Assembly (NCBI RefSeq): GCF_000003815.2
Contig: NC_049989.1
Span: 12,169,397 to 12,225,166, forward strand
Source: Branchiostoma floridae
Taxonomy: Eukaryota; Chordata; Leptocardii; Amphioxiformes; Branchiostomatidae
Direction of reading: 5' to 3'
Length of the DNA: 55,770 nt
Position numbers and translations under genes: made by a program. Of this stretch, positions 23,057 through 35,270 are shown in pieces. Below the pieces are notes generated by a model. The model saw only the letters and a program-made list of their open reading frames with translations. It was not told the origin of the DNA and searched no databases. Position 1 is the stretch's first letter. Each line of letters begins with the position of its first letter.

Positions 23057-26000
23057 TTAGTTCTTGTCTTTGGTCTGGCCACATGCCAACACCCCGGGTC
23101 TCTGGAAAGACGTTTGGTGGAAAGATTCATGATAAAACATCTTGCGGCAGGACAGTTTCTCCTTGCTGACCTTGGGTTTGTCTGGGATAGACCAGGACAG
23201 CGGGGTCAGTCCCAGCAGCGTAATGTGCCGCTGATAGGCTTTGTTACGGCGAAACTGCTCGTCTGTCCCGTGTAGACGGTCCAGAACACCCATCACACCG
23301 TAGCACTGGTTAAACCTGTGGTACAACAACACAACACAAGGTGAGAATAGGACGTCACATGGAGGTCACGTGTTTCAGGAGTTTTGATAATGTGCAAAGA
23401 TTACGCTTGACGGGGCCGTCGTAACATAACCAGCTGCTGCCGCACAGCAAAGCTGGTGTTTTAACCCGTCTGAAAAGACTAGGGGTCCTTCCTAATGTGA
23501 GTGGATCAAAACCATTCCGGTAGGGAATTTCCCGAGCAGCCTTCGTAACCCTGCTTCACCTATCGAGTAAGTCAGTCTAGCTTGCCTAGGCTTGATGTTT
23601 CTGACTTAGGGAGAAGAGATGCTGCTACATTGAGCATTAGTTTAGTGACCATGTGGTCTTTCACTGAGTAAGCTCGTTAAAAACGTTAAAAGAAAGAATG
23701 TTACATATACACACGTTTCCCCTCTACAGTGACTTCATATCTATAATGACCCCTATAATTGTTGTTGAGTATTTGCTATACACAAGTTGAGCTGTACTTA
23801 CTTGGCATGGTGGAAGTCGTGTGCTTCGGGGGAGGGCAGCAGGGGGAAGTGGTAGCCGCTGTGGGAGATGGACGTGGAAGTGACAGCCAGACAGAACCAC
23901 AGCCAGACGGTCGCCACATGGGACCCCATCAGGATAGGACCTGCACAACAGACAGGCAACGTCATAAGATACAGTCAGGGTACAATAAACAGGCTACATT
24001 AGAAGATCCAAAAATTAGGGTAGAGCAAACAGGATAAATTAAGAACAAATTCTTTTTTTTTTCAGAGTACAGCAAACGCATAAAACAAAAGGCTAGATGA
24101 TAAAGGTACAGATTGAAATAGTTCTTCCTGTAAGACCAGATAAAAAGGGTTTGTTATTACAGAAGATACAGATGAGCACAGTTACAGGTGTGTGCAGGTG
24201 AGCACAGGTGAGAAAGGTTCTTACCTGCGGCTGCAGGAAGCAAGGTGGACAGGATGTGCTCTACAGGGTGGGCATACAGAGCCGTAACCCCGATAGGCGC
24301 TGTCCACTCATGGTGCTTCTTATGAATCCACTTATACATCGCAGGCTGGTGCAGCAGTCTGGGGAATTAACATGTTACAGGTTAATCACCGAGTAGTAGA
24401 GTTCGAGATGGATGTTACCCATTGGTGGGGACAAGGACTGGCTGGTAACAGAAAGTAGTAGAGTAGGAGGTGATGTTACCTGTTGGTGAGGAGCTAGTTT
24501 AAGTGGTTTAAGACCAGCATCTACTACTTCAGCGACATACGTCAGCACCCTTAAGGTGAGCTGCTAAAGCTGAAGTTTGGTGACAATTGCATTTTAAAAA
24601 AGTAGAAGAGTGGGAGGTGGCTTCTACATGTTAATAGGGAGTGGGACTGACCTGTGACAGTGAGTAGTAGAATAGGAGGTGGCTACTACGTACTAATAGG
24701 GAGTGGGACTAACCTGTGACAGTGAGTAGTAGAGTAGGAGGTGGCTGCTACATGTTAGTAGGGAGTGGGACTGACCTGTGACAGTGAGTAGTAGAGTAGG
24801 AGGTGGCTACTACATGTTAATAGGGAGTGGGACTGGCCTGTGACAGTGAGTAGTAGAGTAAGAGGTGGCTGCTACATGTTAATAGGCAGTGGGACTGGCC
24901 TGTGACAGTGAGTAGTAGAGTAGGAGGTGGCTGCTACATGTTAATAGGGAGTGGGACTGACCTGTGACAGTGAGTAGTAGAGTAGGAGGTGGCTACTACA
25001 TGTTAATAGGGAGTGGGACTGAGCTGTGACAGTGAGTAGTAGAGTAGGAGGTGGCTACTACATGTTAATAGGGAGTGGGACTGACCTATGACAGTGAGTA
25101 GTAGAGTAGGAGGTGGCTTCTACATGTTAATAGGGAGTGAGACTGACCTGTGACAGTGAGTAGTAGAGTGGGAGGTGGCTACTACATGTTAGTAAGGAGT
25201 GGGACTGACCCGTGAGAGTAAGAGTAGGTGGTGATGTTACCTGTTAGTAAGAAGTGGGACTGATCTGTGAGAATGTGAGAAGAAGATTAGGAGGTGGCTG
25301 CTACATGTTTGTAAGGAGTGGGACTGACCTGTGAGAATAGTAGAACATGACCTCAAGCACGAGCATAAACACAACCAGCTCCACCAGGACCCAGTGGAAC
25401 CATGGGAGCTCCCGGCCACACGGCATGCCTCTCCAGTTGAAGATGGCCGGCGCACCGAGGAAGACCAGTAGGCCAGTTACAATGAACTGATTGAATAGAA
25501 CCAACTTAACAGCTTTCCACAGCTTTACAGAGTCCACCTGCAAGAGCAAGGAAGAAGACAATTAATTCTATATAAATTTCTCACACGAAACTGGGCAAGA
25601 CAACTATAATTGCAACAGCCAGCCTTCAGCAATACTGGTGAGATCGAACAAACCAGCTGACCAGAATGTCAGCATGCTGCTCACCGGAACGTTCTTCTCC
25701 TCCTGTATTTTGTACCTCAGCAGGGCGGCAGGCTTGCCGGTCATGTCCACCACAAGGAGGGCACCATTCACCAACCAGAACACCAGCGAGGGAACCAACA
25801 ACGTGCCTGCAACCGAAGTGACAAACGGTTAGCCATAACCTCACTAACCCATAACTTTATCCATAACTTAAACATAACCTTGCAAAAAAATTAACCCCAA
25901 ACCTAACCCATAACCCAAACCTAACCCATAACCTTAACCTAACCCATAACCTTAACCTAACCCATAACCTAAACCTAACCCATAATCTAAACCTAACCCA

Positions 26001-28220
26001 AAACCTAAATCTAACCCATAACCCAAACCTAACCCATAACCCATAACCTAAACCTAACCCATAACCTAAACCTAACCCATAACCCAAACCTAACCCATAA
26101 CCTAAACCTAACCCATTACCTAAACCTAACCCATAACATAAACCTAACCCATAACCATAACCATTGGCATCTTAAGAAAGTTTTACTTCCACTCACCAAG
26201 CGTTCCCAGCAAATGTTCATCTTCACCAAACAAGTCATACACCAGTCCCCACTGATGCTGCCAAAAACTGTCCGAGGCTTTCCACAGGCCCTGTACATGC
26301 CTGCAAAACAGCAGTGCATTAGATATTCACCACTAACAGGCCCTGCAAGACAGCAACATGTCACATATGCACAATCCACCATTGCCCTGCACATGCCTGC
26401 AAAACTGCAACATGTCAGATCTGCACCATCCACAGCGTGGTGTAGCAGCCTAGAATCAGTGCACGCATCTGCCTAGAGCAGGCTAGAGTAGGAGGTGGCT
26501 GCTACATGTTAATAGGGAGTGGGACTGACCTGTGACAGTGAGTAGTAGAGTGGGAGGTGGCTGCTACATGTTAATAGGGAGTGGGACTGGCCTGTGACAG
26601 TGAGTAGTAGAGTGGGAGGTGGCTGCTACATGTTAATAGGGAGTGGGACTGGCCTGTGACAGTGAGTAGTAGAGTGGGAGGTGGCTGCTACATGTTAATA
26701 GGGAGTGGGACTGGCCTGTGACAGTGAGTAGTAGAGTAGGAGGTGGCTGCTACATGTTAATAGGGAGTGGGACTGGCCTGTGACAGTGAGTAGTAGAGTA
26801 GGAGGTGGCTACTACATGTTAATAGGGAGTGGGACTGGCCTGTGACAGTGAGTAGTAGAATAGGAGGTGGCTGCTACATGTTAATAGGGAGTGGGACTGA
26901 CCTGTGACAGTGAGTAGTAGAGTAGGAGGTGGCTACTACATGTTAATATGGAGTGGGACTGACCTGTGACACACAGCGTGGTGTAACAGCCTAGAATCTG
27001 CATGCATTTGCCTAGAGCACAACCATTTATATTCCACGGGATGTACTTTGGGCTTAGAGTATAATCTAGGCTAGCCCATGCCTTCCAGGTAATTGTGTGG
27101 TTACCATGATTACCAGTTGATTGTGTGGTTACCATGCTTACCAGGTGAGTACATGGTTGCTATGGCGATTATTGCCATGCTTACCAGGTGATAGTGTTCC
27201 TTGCTGCCACCAGACACAGTAATGCTGACCCCAACACAAACACAGACTTCTTTAGTGAACCTAGAACAGAACCTCCATCCTTGGGCACCTGGGCAATATC
27301 AAAGACAAAAATTGGGAGACTCTGTAATATGTTTCTAATAGGTTTCCGATTAAAGGTAGCAGAACAAAGTTTACGTTCCATGAGGATTTTTAAAGTTAAG
27401 GGCTTCGACGCAGAAAAAATATAGTAGGGTGCACTAGAGGAATACCAAAAACGAATATGTTTGAGTTTAGGGTATAAGCCACAAAATACTACTAGAAAAA
27501 AGCCTGTCGGCGTATTGCCTACTCACTCCCACTTTGAAAAACTCCTCACGCCCACCTCTGCAGAGTCAAATTACTGCAGAGTAGTAGAGTCAAGGAGCTT
27601 TTATCAGAAAGCTCCTTGGTAGAGTAGAGTAGAGTAGAGTAGAGTAGTGTAGGGTAGAGTAGAGTAGAGTAGTGTAGAGTAGAGTAGAGTAGAGTAGAGT
27701 AGAGTAGATTAGAGTAGAGTAGAGTAGAGTAGAGCAGAGCAGAGCAGAGCAGAGCAGTGTAGAGTAGAGTAGAGTAGAGTAGAGTAGATTAGAGTAGAGT
27801 AGAGTAGAGTAGAGCAGAGCAGAGCAGAGCAGAGCAGATTAGAGTAGAGTAGAGTAGAGTAGAGTAGAGTAGAGTAGAGTAGAGCAGAGCAGAGCAGAGC
27901 AGAGCAGAGCAGAGCAGTGTAGAGTAGAGTAGAGTAGAGTAGAGTAGAGTAGAGCAGAGCAGAGCAGAGCAGAGCAGAGCAGTGTAGAGTAGAGTAGAGT
28001 AGAGTAGATTAGAGTAGAGTAGAGTAGAGTAGAGTAGAGTAGTCAAGAGTAGAGTAGAGTAGAGTAGAGTAGAGTAGAGTAGAGTAGAGTAGAGTAGAGT
28101 AGAGTAGAGTAGAGTAGAGTCACACACTCACAAACTATTCATCAGTCTAGTGATCAATCTCTGTCAAGGTGACCCTACCTGCTCACGATCACGTCCTGTT
28201 TCCTCCGGTTTGGTCAGCAT
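23057..28220 (-). CDS. FAXDC2: FAXDC2-like fatty acid/sterol hydroxylase
   Basis: Eight coding exons on the minus strand, in transcript order: 28220-28179, 27288-27185, 26300-26197, 25806-25685, 25537-25329, 24358-24225, 23940-23802, 23315-23057. All junctions keep frame, giving 370 aa (human FAXDC2 is about 333). Several membrane spans are visible (FVLGSALLCLVAA, LLVPSLVFWLVNGALLV, FHWVLVELVVFMLVLEV). The di-iron histidine clusters are HRLLH, HKKHH, HPVEH, then GYHFP and HDFHH, in the fatty acid hydroxylase order. The C-terminus has VLDRLHGTD, typical of the family. This family of ER membrane oxygenases acts on sterols or fatty acids; the human member is linked to lipid metabolism. The HRLLH box is split by the intron that carries the first minisatellite. 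The 5' two exons are short and rest mainly on splice signals and frame. Confidence 0.9.
24600..25330. repeat. 62-bp minisatellite derived from the FAXDC2 splice donor (array 1)
   Basis: About 12 copies with a 62-bp period lie directly against the end of the exon at 25329. On the minus strand each unit reads ...CTCACTGTCACAG/GTCAGTCCCACTCC..., matching the real exon end and donor (ATTCTCACAG/GTCAGTCCCACTCC) and the following ACATGTAGCAGCCACCTCCTA. Units next to the exon are the most divergent. Confidence 0.92.
25836..26163. repeat. telomere-like CCTAACC/CATAACC repeat in a FAXDC2 intron
   Basis: Degenerate tandem units of the type CCCATAACCTAAACCTAA (about 18 bp, plus shorter variants). They resemble TTAGGG-type telomere repeats but are not exact. 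The array lies between the exons at 25806 and 26197. Confidence 0.85.
26478..26970. repeat. 62-bp minisatellite, array 2, in a different FAXDC2 intron
   Basis: About eight copies of the same 62-bp unit as the 24.6-25.3 kb array, in the same orientation, inside the intron between exons 27185 and 26300. It is bounded on both sides by related sequence (CACAGCGTGGTGTAGCAGCC near 26432 and CACAGCGTGGTGTAACAGCC near 26972), so a larger block was duplicated. Confidence 0.9.
27618..28121. repeat. (AGAGT/AGAGC)n pentanucleotide satellite
   Basis: About 100 pentamer units in intron 1 of FAXDC2. Blocks of AGAGT alternate with blocks of AGAGC, with occasional AGTGT and AGATT variants marking block edges. 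This suggests higher-order amplification. A hairpin (AAGGAGCTTTTATCAGAAAGCTCCTT, given as two arms AAGGAGCTTT and AAAGCTCCTT) precedes it. Confidence 0.97.
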
Positions 28221-28240
28221 TTTCGCGGGAAAATGGCTGA
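28218..28240 (-). promoter_or_regulatory. possible E2F/YY1-type motif at the FAXDC2 start codon
   Basis: On the minus strand GCCATTTTCCCGCGAAAATG places a GCCATTTT (YY1-like) and TTTCCCGCGAAA (E2F-like) motif directly before the ATG at 28220. No TATA box is seen upstream. The motifs are matched by eye only. Confidence 0.3.
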
Positions 28241-28688
28241 TATCGAACGGCAGAGAAGTGCTCACAATACAGTCACGCCCGTTTTCCCACAGAGAAGGCC
28301 ATGAAGGGTTAGCGACGATCACGCGCCGTCAGGGTTTATTGTTGTTGACGTCCCACCAGCTTTGTTGTATTTCTTTCTTTGCTGTATTCCCTGACCAAAT
28401 AAGTTGGGGAACAAGATGAATCAAGTGACAAACAGTTATACTTGTAGATTTTTGTGCGGTATAGAACAAAAGCTGGTGTGGTAACTTTTGTTATTTCTGG
28501 TTGACGAAGACTATTGTACAAACACTTCATACTTCCATACCTTTGGCCGTTATCCTTTTGGCCGTGTTTTCTCGATCAGCGCGCGAATTTTAGGCGTCGT
28601 TGCCGATTCTTAGGATTCTGGCGATGCTCGCTGTGCACTAAAACCATACCATTAGCGCCTTGTCCCCGGCGGTCGCAGAGCTCGTTAA

Positions 28689-29413
28689 TACCCCTGTCAC
28701 ATTAGGTGAAAATCGATCGGAAGACTAGTCTGCGAGCTCTAAATGACATTTTCGTAAGTAAGACGTCCGGTGTTCTCACGATTAGCGTGCGATTTTTTAG
28801 GAATCGCCGGCGATTTTCAGGGGTCGTACGACGGTCGCGGTGCATCCAAACATGTTCTTAACATAAGCGACAAGTCGTCGGTGATCTCTGAGTTCGCAGA
28901 GCTCGTTACCAAGTCGCCTGCAGATCGTGAAGTTATTTATCATCTACCGCAAATCGGATGGCGAACGCCTGTCAGTCGTGCGACGTTCGCCCGACTGACG
29001 TTTGTTTGCAAATACTGAATTTCTTTAAATGTGAGGGTACTTCTGACATTGTGGCCCCTGTGGCAGTATGTAGCCTGGCTTTGTGACACACTTTCTTTTC
29101 TTTCGTCATTTTTATTATGCCCGCGCATTCCATTCATTGGTTAAAAAGATTACAAAAACAGACAACAAAAGAAGCAACATCTATTGATCTCTTGCCTTTT
29201 TGTGAGGAACGTTTTGCGTTCCCTTGTCCGCGTGCAAGAGGTCATGGGAGTTTCATTATCATAGATTTATTCACAGGCGATCGCACGAGCCTCGCCTATA
29301 TGTGACAGGGACAGTTTTTTGGCGAAAAATACGCAAGACCATCTCAAGATCTTAAAATCAGCCGACCTTCCGGCGAAGTACGTCCGAAGATCGTAGATAA
29401 TGTGACAGGGGTA
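28689..29413. mobile_element. 725-bp MITE with 16-bp perfect termini
   Basis: TACCCCTGTCACATTA at 28689-28704 is matched exactly in inverse by TAATGTGACAGGGGTA at 29398-29413. The interior carries clustered CGATC/GTCG motifs and no transposase. A related end (CTCGCAGACTAGTCTACTCG) is found near 30290. Confidence 0.75.
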
Positions 29414-30915
29414 TACTGTAAATGCAGAAACTTTCGCGGTGATTTTATGTTCGCGGTTTTCACGGTGGCCGCTTCACCGCGAACTCAAAACCACCGCGAA
29501 CATTTCCATTCTGTCTTCTGCTCGCGCCAGCTACGACACTCCCTTCTCACTACATCATACATGTACGTACATTGTCAAAGTATGATGAAGCGTTTGAGGT
29601 ACTTGCTACGAATACTTACAAAGACACATTTTAGTTCGCATTCATTCATTTCTACATACCACCTACTGTATAACACAATGGTAGAAACGTATCACTGTAC
29701 TACGTATTCAGAGTATAGATACGGTTAGATCAGCGACAGTTGATCACGCCACCACTGTCAAAGTCAAAAGTGGACTGTTCTGGCGTTTTTAGCACCCTTG
29801 CCGAGTAACCTGTAAGTGTTTTCTTTGGTGTAGCAAACAATATATCGTCAATGTTGACGTCTCTTTGAAGAAAATAAGTTTTCGTTACAATATACAATAT
29901 TCTATTGACAATATAGTACGTATCTTATTTGAATATTCCCACGACACCCCTACATCTGGTGATCGTCACGAGACTTACAAATACGTTACATACTAGTACC
30001 TGCTCCATATGAGTTGTAAAGGTTAGGATCATTTGGCGAAGGGATGGGGTCGTGGAACTCTAGTTCAAATCTTCATTCAGTTTCCCTCTGCCGTACAGTC
30101 AAAGGCCTCATTAATCACCAGAAGGTCAATGAAAAATCGCCGGAGACTCGAAGCTACTTCCCACCCGAAAATCTACCCCTTCACGTTAAAAGGGGTACCC
30201 CTGCAAAATTGAGTCGATTTCTAAAAAAAATGTTTGAGAAAACACCGCTGCGCACCGGGCGCGTCACCGTAAAAAATGTCACCTAGAGCTCGCAGACTAG
30301 TCTACTCGGCGGTCGATTTTCTTGCTGTGTGACTGGCACCATATAGGACGGAAAAAACTATGATGTTCACTACTATGTTCACGGCGACAGAACACCTCTA
30401 AAGTCTAAATTCGTATGACAAATATGCCCTATCTGATCCATATAAAATGGACGATAATCTTGAAAACACTTACCTTTGTACAAAATGAACCTTAGAGACA
30501 GTACAATGCTATACCCGGCACTGCGCTAATTGAGGGCAATTGAGGACACGTACCAGTCTTTCCACTTTTGAAGCTGTTAAACTGCTGAAGGGTCACCTCT
30601 GACGCACATGATTCAGGTCGTTAGGACAAGGACATTACACACTGTCCTTGGCAAGGCTTAGAAAGATGACTGTCAGTTATGTAGTTATGTCATTATGTGT
30701 CAAATCATGGACGACGATGTAGTGCAGTGACGACCCAATAACACGCAAGAGGACACATATTTGTCCAAGCCAGGTGTCATCATCTCACTCCATGCGTCTG
30801 ACCCCAAAGCCATCTCACTGATATCCCTTAACCTCATGGGATCATCATTGGGGACGCCCGGGCTTATAAATTATAAAATGAATTATCATAAAATGCAATA
30901 ACAGCCTTCTTTCTT

Positions 30916-30918
<3 letters not shown>

Positions 30919-30961
<43 letters not shown>

Positions 30962-31088
30962 TGTGCGTGTTTGTGCGCGCGCGTGCGTATGTTTATATGT
31001 ATGATTGTACAAATGTATGTATGATATATCTGACAGTGTATGTATGTGTTTGTGTGTGTGGGGGGGGGGGTGGGGGGGGTGGGGGGGG
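30919..31088. repeat. GT microsatellite followed by G-runs
   Basis: (GT)n at 30919-30970, then GTAT-rich sequence, then runs of 10, 8 and 8 G separated by single T from 31061 to 31088. The G-runs could form a quadruplex. Confidence 0.9.
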
Positions 31089-31094
31089 ATGCTC

Positions 31095-31930
31095 AACCAT
31101 TCAGCCGAGCAGTTCTCAGGTTCACCTGAATGTAAAGAGTGTTTAACAACAAACTGCAAACACGAAGAGGTCGTCTCGGATCACCTGCTCCTGTTAGGTA
31201 TATGAGTTTACACTATGTTGTTCAAGGTCCACCTGGCGAACAATAGCATAATTACAGACACACGTGAAATTCCGTGCAAAAAATATCTATCCGTTCTAGC
31301 TACGATTTTTCATCTTTAATCATGAAGTCGCTAATTCATCTTTTATCATAAAGTCGAGTTTTATTTTTAATCAATGTCTAAGACAAAAAGGGCTCGTGGT
31401 GTTCCTCTTTCGATAAAATGCCATTTACTAGATATCAGAAAATCATAACGTATGTAGACTAATTTAATTTTACTTCATAATCATACACATTTGAAGGATT
31501 GTGCTTGCTTTGCATTCGAAAACAACTCCATACCCCTGCAGCTGGACCATTCTGAAGTTGCAGGACATCCTAGCCACTTGAACTGATAGCGACTTTTATT
31601 TACTTTAGGGCGTAGGTCCCAATTGCTCCGGTGCCCGTCAGGGATGTAGCCCCGGCCGGGCTCCGAAGCCACAAATTTGTCCCGGTGGACTGGTGGATAT
31701 CGGGGGGCACCCCTCGGTGTTCCCCACGGGTACGTCATGGCGTCTATTTCTTACCGGACCCCGGGTTCATTTTAAGTCCGACTTTAAACCCGGTGCCGTG
31801 CTGGACCCAAAATTACCCCGGAAACTGCAAGATGTCCCGCGGGGTCACGTAGGGGTCACGCTCGAAAATGAAAAGAAGGAAAAGAAAACAGACTGTGAAC
31901 GGCCCAACAGGGCCCCTTTTTCCAATAGAA
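31095..31930. repeat. dispersed repeats, second copies
   Basis: 31095-31640 repeats 21848-22395. Immediately after it, about 31625-31930 repeats and extends the GC-rich element seen at 11826-11985. Their adjacency suggests one inserted next to the other. Confidence 0.75.
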
Positions 31931-33584
31931 ACCTAATTAAGAGTTCAAAATACTTTTGTAGCCAGGTTGCCCAGCCAGGACAACTTTATGCAGGCACTCG
32001 ATTGCCCGTGAACAAAAGGTTACGGCAGGTCCAAGACACTAATATCAAGCTCAATCTGAATCTCTGCCTCAAAACAGGGTACAGAATTTATCGCACTGAG
32101 TTTGAAACTAAACTATATGAAAGAAAATGCGGTTACGCGGCGCAATTCGCGAATGAACTTTCCATATCCATACGATGTTTAAAGCTTTAGATTTATCAAT
32201 GTTTTCCAAGTATTCTTTGTTACCCCTAAAACTCATTAAAATATGAATGTAGTCCTATATAGCCTTCTTGAGGCTGTAGAGGCAGTGGGTTGTTATTCAT
32301 TGTGTCTAGGGCATGATATAGTAAGGTGGAGTCCATCCCTCTCCTTCCACCGCCTTTTACCTCCCCAACCTTAGTCAGGTGCCCATTTTTACACCTGGGT
32401 GGAGTAAGGTAAGGTGCATTTCTAAAACCGACGTTACAGTTCATGGGAACGCGGGCCGAATTTGTAGATCGGTCAGAGCTCACCGAATTTCAACATCGCC
32501 TGAGTATCGGCTGTATTTTTTATCAAATATTCTGCTCCGTCACCAAATGGACGGCGCTCGGTGTTTCACTCCGGAAGGTTCAAGTATCTTTCTACTGTTT
32601 TGGTGCACAACTGACATCTCACGAAGGGTTAAATCCCAACGGACGAGCTGTTAAAAGTCGCTCAAAGCCCCAGCAATCGCCACCTGAACGCCGTTCATAC
32701 CCCGGCCAAAAATGCCCATTTGGAGCTTGCCAACAAGTCGGCCGAGCGAAATTTTTTATTTGTAAAGGGGGCATTAGGGCAAAATATTAGTAGCATAACA
32801 AGATTTGAATCTTGGACCTCTGGCTTACTGGGTTCAACTTAACGGTCCAGAATTCATATCTGTTGAAACGACCGAAGTGCTTCCCCAAGGACGTCTGAAT
32901 GTAGCCCAAACTCTCTGGACTCGAACTCGTGTTCGCTCAAGCATATGCATGTGTCCTCTAGCAAACCCCTTTCGACGCCATAAACTGTTTACTATTCACT
33001 ATTTACAAGAAAATAAAATACAATGACGACTATGGACAGACTAATACTGTATCTTACTTCTGAATATTCACATCAACGTCCGAAAGGTTGTTGACATTTG
33101 TGAATATCTACATGAACGTCTGCAGGGTTGTTGCCATTACTTCATATTCATATTAACGTCGACAGAGGCCCAAAAAGGATAATATGCATTAAATCTCCAA
33201 ACACCGTAGCTTTATTTTCCGACTAATATTACTGTATGGGGTCAAAACTGTGTAAAGTTATATACTTATATGTCTGACCCTTATTCACATGACCCTTACT
33301 CTCATTTCACTCTCATAATCTCAATGAAAAGTGGCCTGTTTGGAGCTTTTATGAATGAACTCAAAACGCTTTTGTAAATCGGGCCTCAGTTTAGATGCAT
33401 AGGCAGGCACAGACTGTCTCAACTCTCAAGCACATGCAAGGCGTTATCATTTGAAAGCCCAGTCCACCGCGAACTAAAAACCATTGCGAACATTTTCCAT
33501 GGCATTAAGAGACTACAGTGCATGGTGCTACCGCGAACTCAAAACCACGGTTATTTTGCACATCTCATGCCTACTACCTGAAGC

Positions 33585-33908
33585 TGTGCAACCTTCATCC
33601 ACGTCCTGTGCAACCTTCATCCACGTCCTGTGCAACCTTCATCCACGTCCTGTGCAACCTTCATCCACGTCCTGTGCATCCTTCATCCACGTCCTGTGCA
33701 ACCTTCATTCACGTCCTGTGCAACCTTCATCCACGTCCTGTGCAACCTTCATTCACGTCCTGTGCAACCTTCATTCACGTCCTGTGCAACCTTCATTCAC
33801 GTCATGTGCAACCTTCATTCACGTCCTGTGCAACCTTCATTCACGTCCTGTGCAACCTTCATTCACTTCCTGTGCAACCTTCATTCACGTCCTGTGCAAC
33901 CTTCATGA
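33585..33908. repeat. 22-bp minisatellite
   Basis: About 14-15 units of TGTGCAACCTTCATCCACGT plus CC, with a CAT[C/T]CACGTCC variant marking the later units. The period is not a multiple of three and no stop occurs in any forward frame, so three overlapping spurious frames run through it. Confidence 0.97.
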
Positions 33909-35270
33909 ACGACCTTGCTACGACCTAAATAGAATCTTCATTATTGATATACAAAATAAAATAAAATATAAAAGTATTGTTGAAGAGACAATAAACTAAC
34001 GCTTTTTACAAATCGTTTTTGTATTGATGAAATTCTTTGAGCACTCTGTCAATATGCTCAGTCGCCACCCCTAGTAGATTGGGGGGGGGGGGGGGTATTC
34101 AAATCAGCACTGACGTTTTCCTGGAAAAAAGATAGGGCATGTTGAATTTAGCTAACTTTACAGTTTGTTTATTTGATTTTATGTTGTATACGTACTAGTA
34201 CTGGCTTATGTGTCACAGTCCGCACTCATTTTATTTCATACTCATATTTCGATGTTGTTGAAAACAAAGAAGTAGAACAATAAAATCGACAAACACACGC
34301 TACGGTGAGAATTTACAGGCGTTCTTATTTTTCAACCAAATCTAAAGTGCTAATTCTGAATCATCACAGAACAAAATGTCTCCGCTTACTCAAAATTTTG
34401 TCTTCAGCTTATAAATATACAAATAATCGTATTTGTCAGCAGGTATCTGTTTGTCAGTTAAAGGTCTTCGCTAGGAAAAACAAAACATCAATTTGCAAGA
34501 CATAAAAAAATTATGACGTCTTTAGACTAATCTTAATCTCACTTTACTTCATATTCATATTTGGAAGAGGTTGACTACATTACATATAACATAGCACAGC
34601 CATTCAAGTATACAAGAAAGTACAGTCTTCTTCGACTTATACTAGACGCAACGTTTCTCAACCCATTTCCAAACTTTTGTCTTCTATTCTTAGTCAGTAT
34701 TCTAATACAATGTATCAGTTTTATACAGTTGTGTCATTTCATAATATTTTCTATTTAGCGTGTCGGCGATATCTGAATGTAAAGCACATGATTTATTAAA
34801 AGCCAACTCCCACGCGTCTTTTGAAACCTTTTCTTTGATATTTTGAACCCCAGCTTCGACAGACCTTTCACTCACATAAAAAGAAGTTGTTTACGTCGTT
34901 CGCGAAAATGGAAATTTCATTCACAGCACGTCACATGTCACAGTTTCTTCAGATGTCCTCTCAGAGACTAATCAATGCTACTTTTTGACCATATTTGGGC
35001 ATGTTTTGCGCCTAAATACAGCTGTTTCCTTGCCGACCAGCGCAGTACAAATGCAGGAGCAGGCGAGTTCTGCCCGCACTCCATTCGTGGGGCATGCACG
35101 TTGACGGGACTCCTCTCCCAGTGCCTCGCCCCCCTCAGCGCAGCGCAAGCATTCGCCACCACGACACTTCGAACAGGGGGCAAGGAGAGAGCAAAACGTC
35201 TTCGGGCGCGCAAGGAGACGCCCGGCCGGCAAATCTACCGAATCTCTCGCCGCCTTCACAGGAAAGCAAG

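Larger units (their letters stand above)
28221..35270. other. gene-free region between FAXDC2 and the collagen lectin
   Basis: No supported exon is seen. It contains the 28.69 kb element, GT and G-run sequence near 31 kb, dispersed repeat copies at 31.1-31.9 kb, a 22-bp minisatellite at 33.6 kb and an 18-base G-run near 34080. AT-rich unique DNA follows, then a GC-rich stretch (35.05-35.27 kb) that is probably the collagen lectin promoter and 5' UTR. Confidence 0.6.

Noticed and set aside
25857-26087. Minus-strand frame rich in LWVRF and LGYG repeats, looking like an RFamide neuropeptide precursor
   Set aside because: It is only the translation of the telomere-like tandem repeat. There is no signal peptide, no G-K/R amidation and cleavage sites, and it lies in a FAXDC2 intron.
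25836-26163. Chromosome end
   Set aside because: The telomere-like repeat is degenerate and internal, with FAXDC2 exons on both sides.
24600-26970. CRISPR-like array of direct repeats
   Set aside because: The 62-bp units are contiguous with no unique spacers and the DNA is eukaryotic. It is a minisatellite. The same holds for the 45-bp and 22-bp arrays.
27289-27381. Extension of the FAXDC2 frame upstream to an ATG at 27381
   Set aside because: The upstream residues are AT-rich and unlike the family. A good acceptor at 27289-27290 and an in-phase first exon at 28179-28220 explain the N-terminus better.
31693-32190. 165-residue plus-strand frame
   Set aside because: It starts inside a dispersed repeat also found at 11.8 kb and has no recognisable domain or splice context.
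33484-33999. 171-residue frame, among the longest after the collagen exon
   Set aside because: It is carried by the stop-free 22-bp minisatellite and is equally open in the other forward frames.
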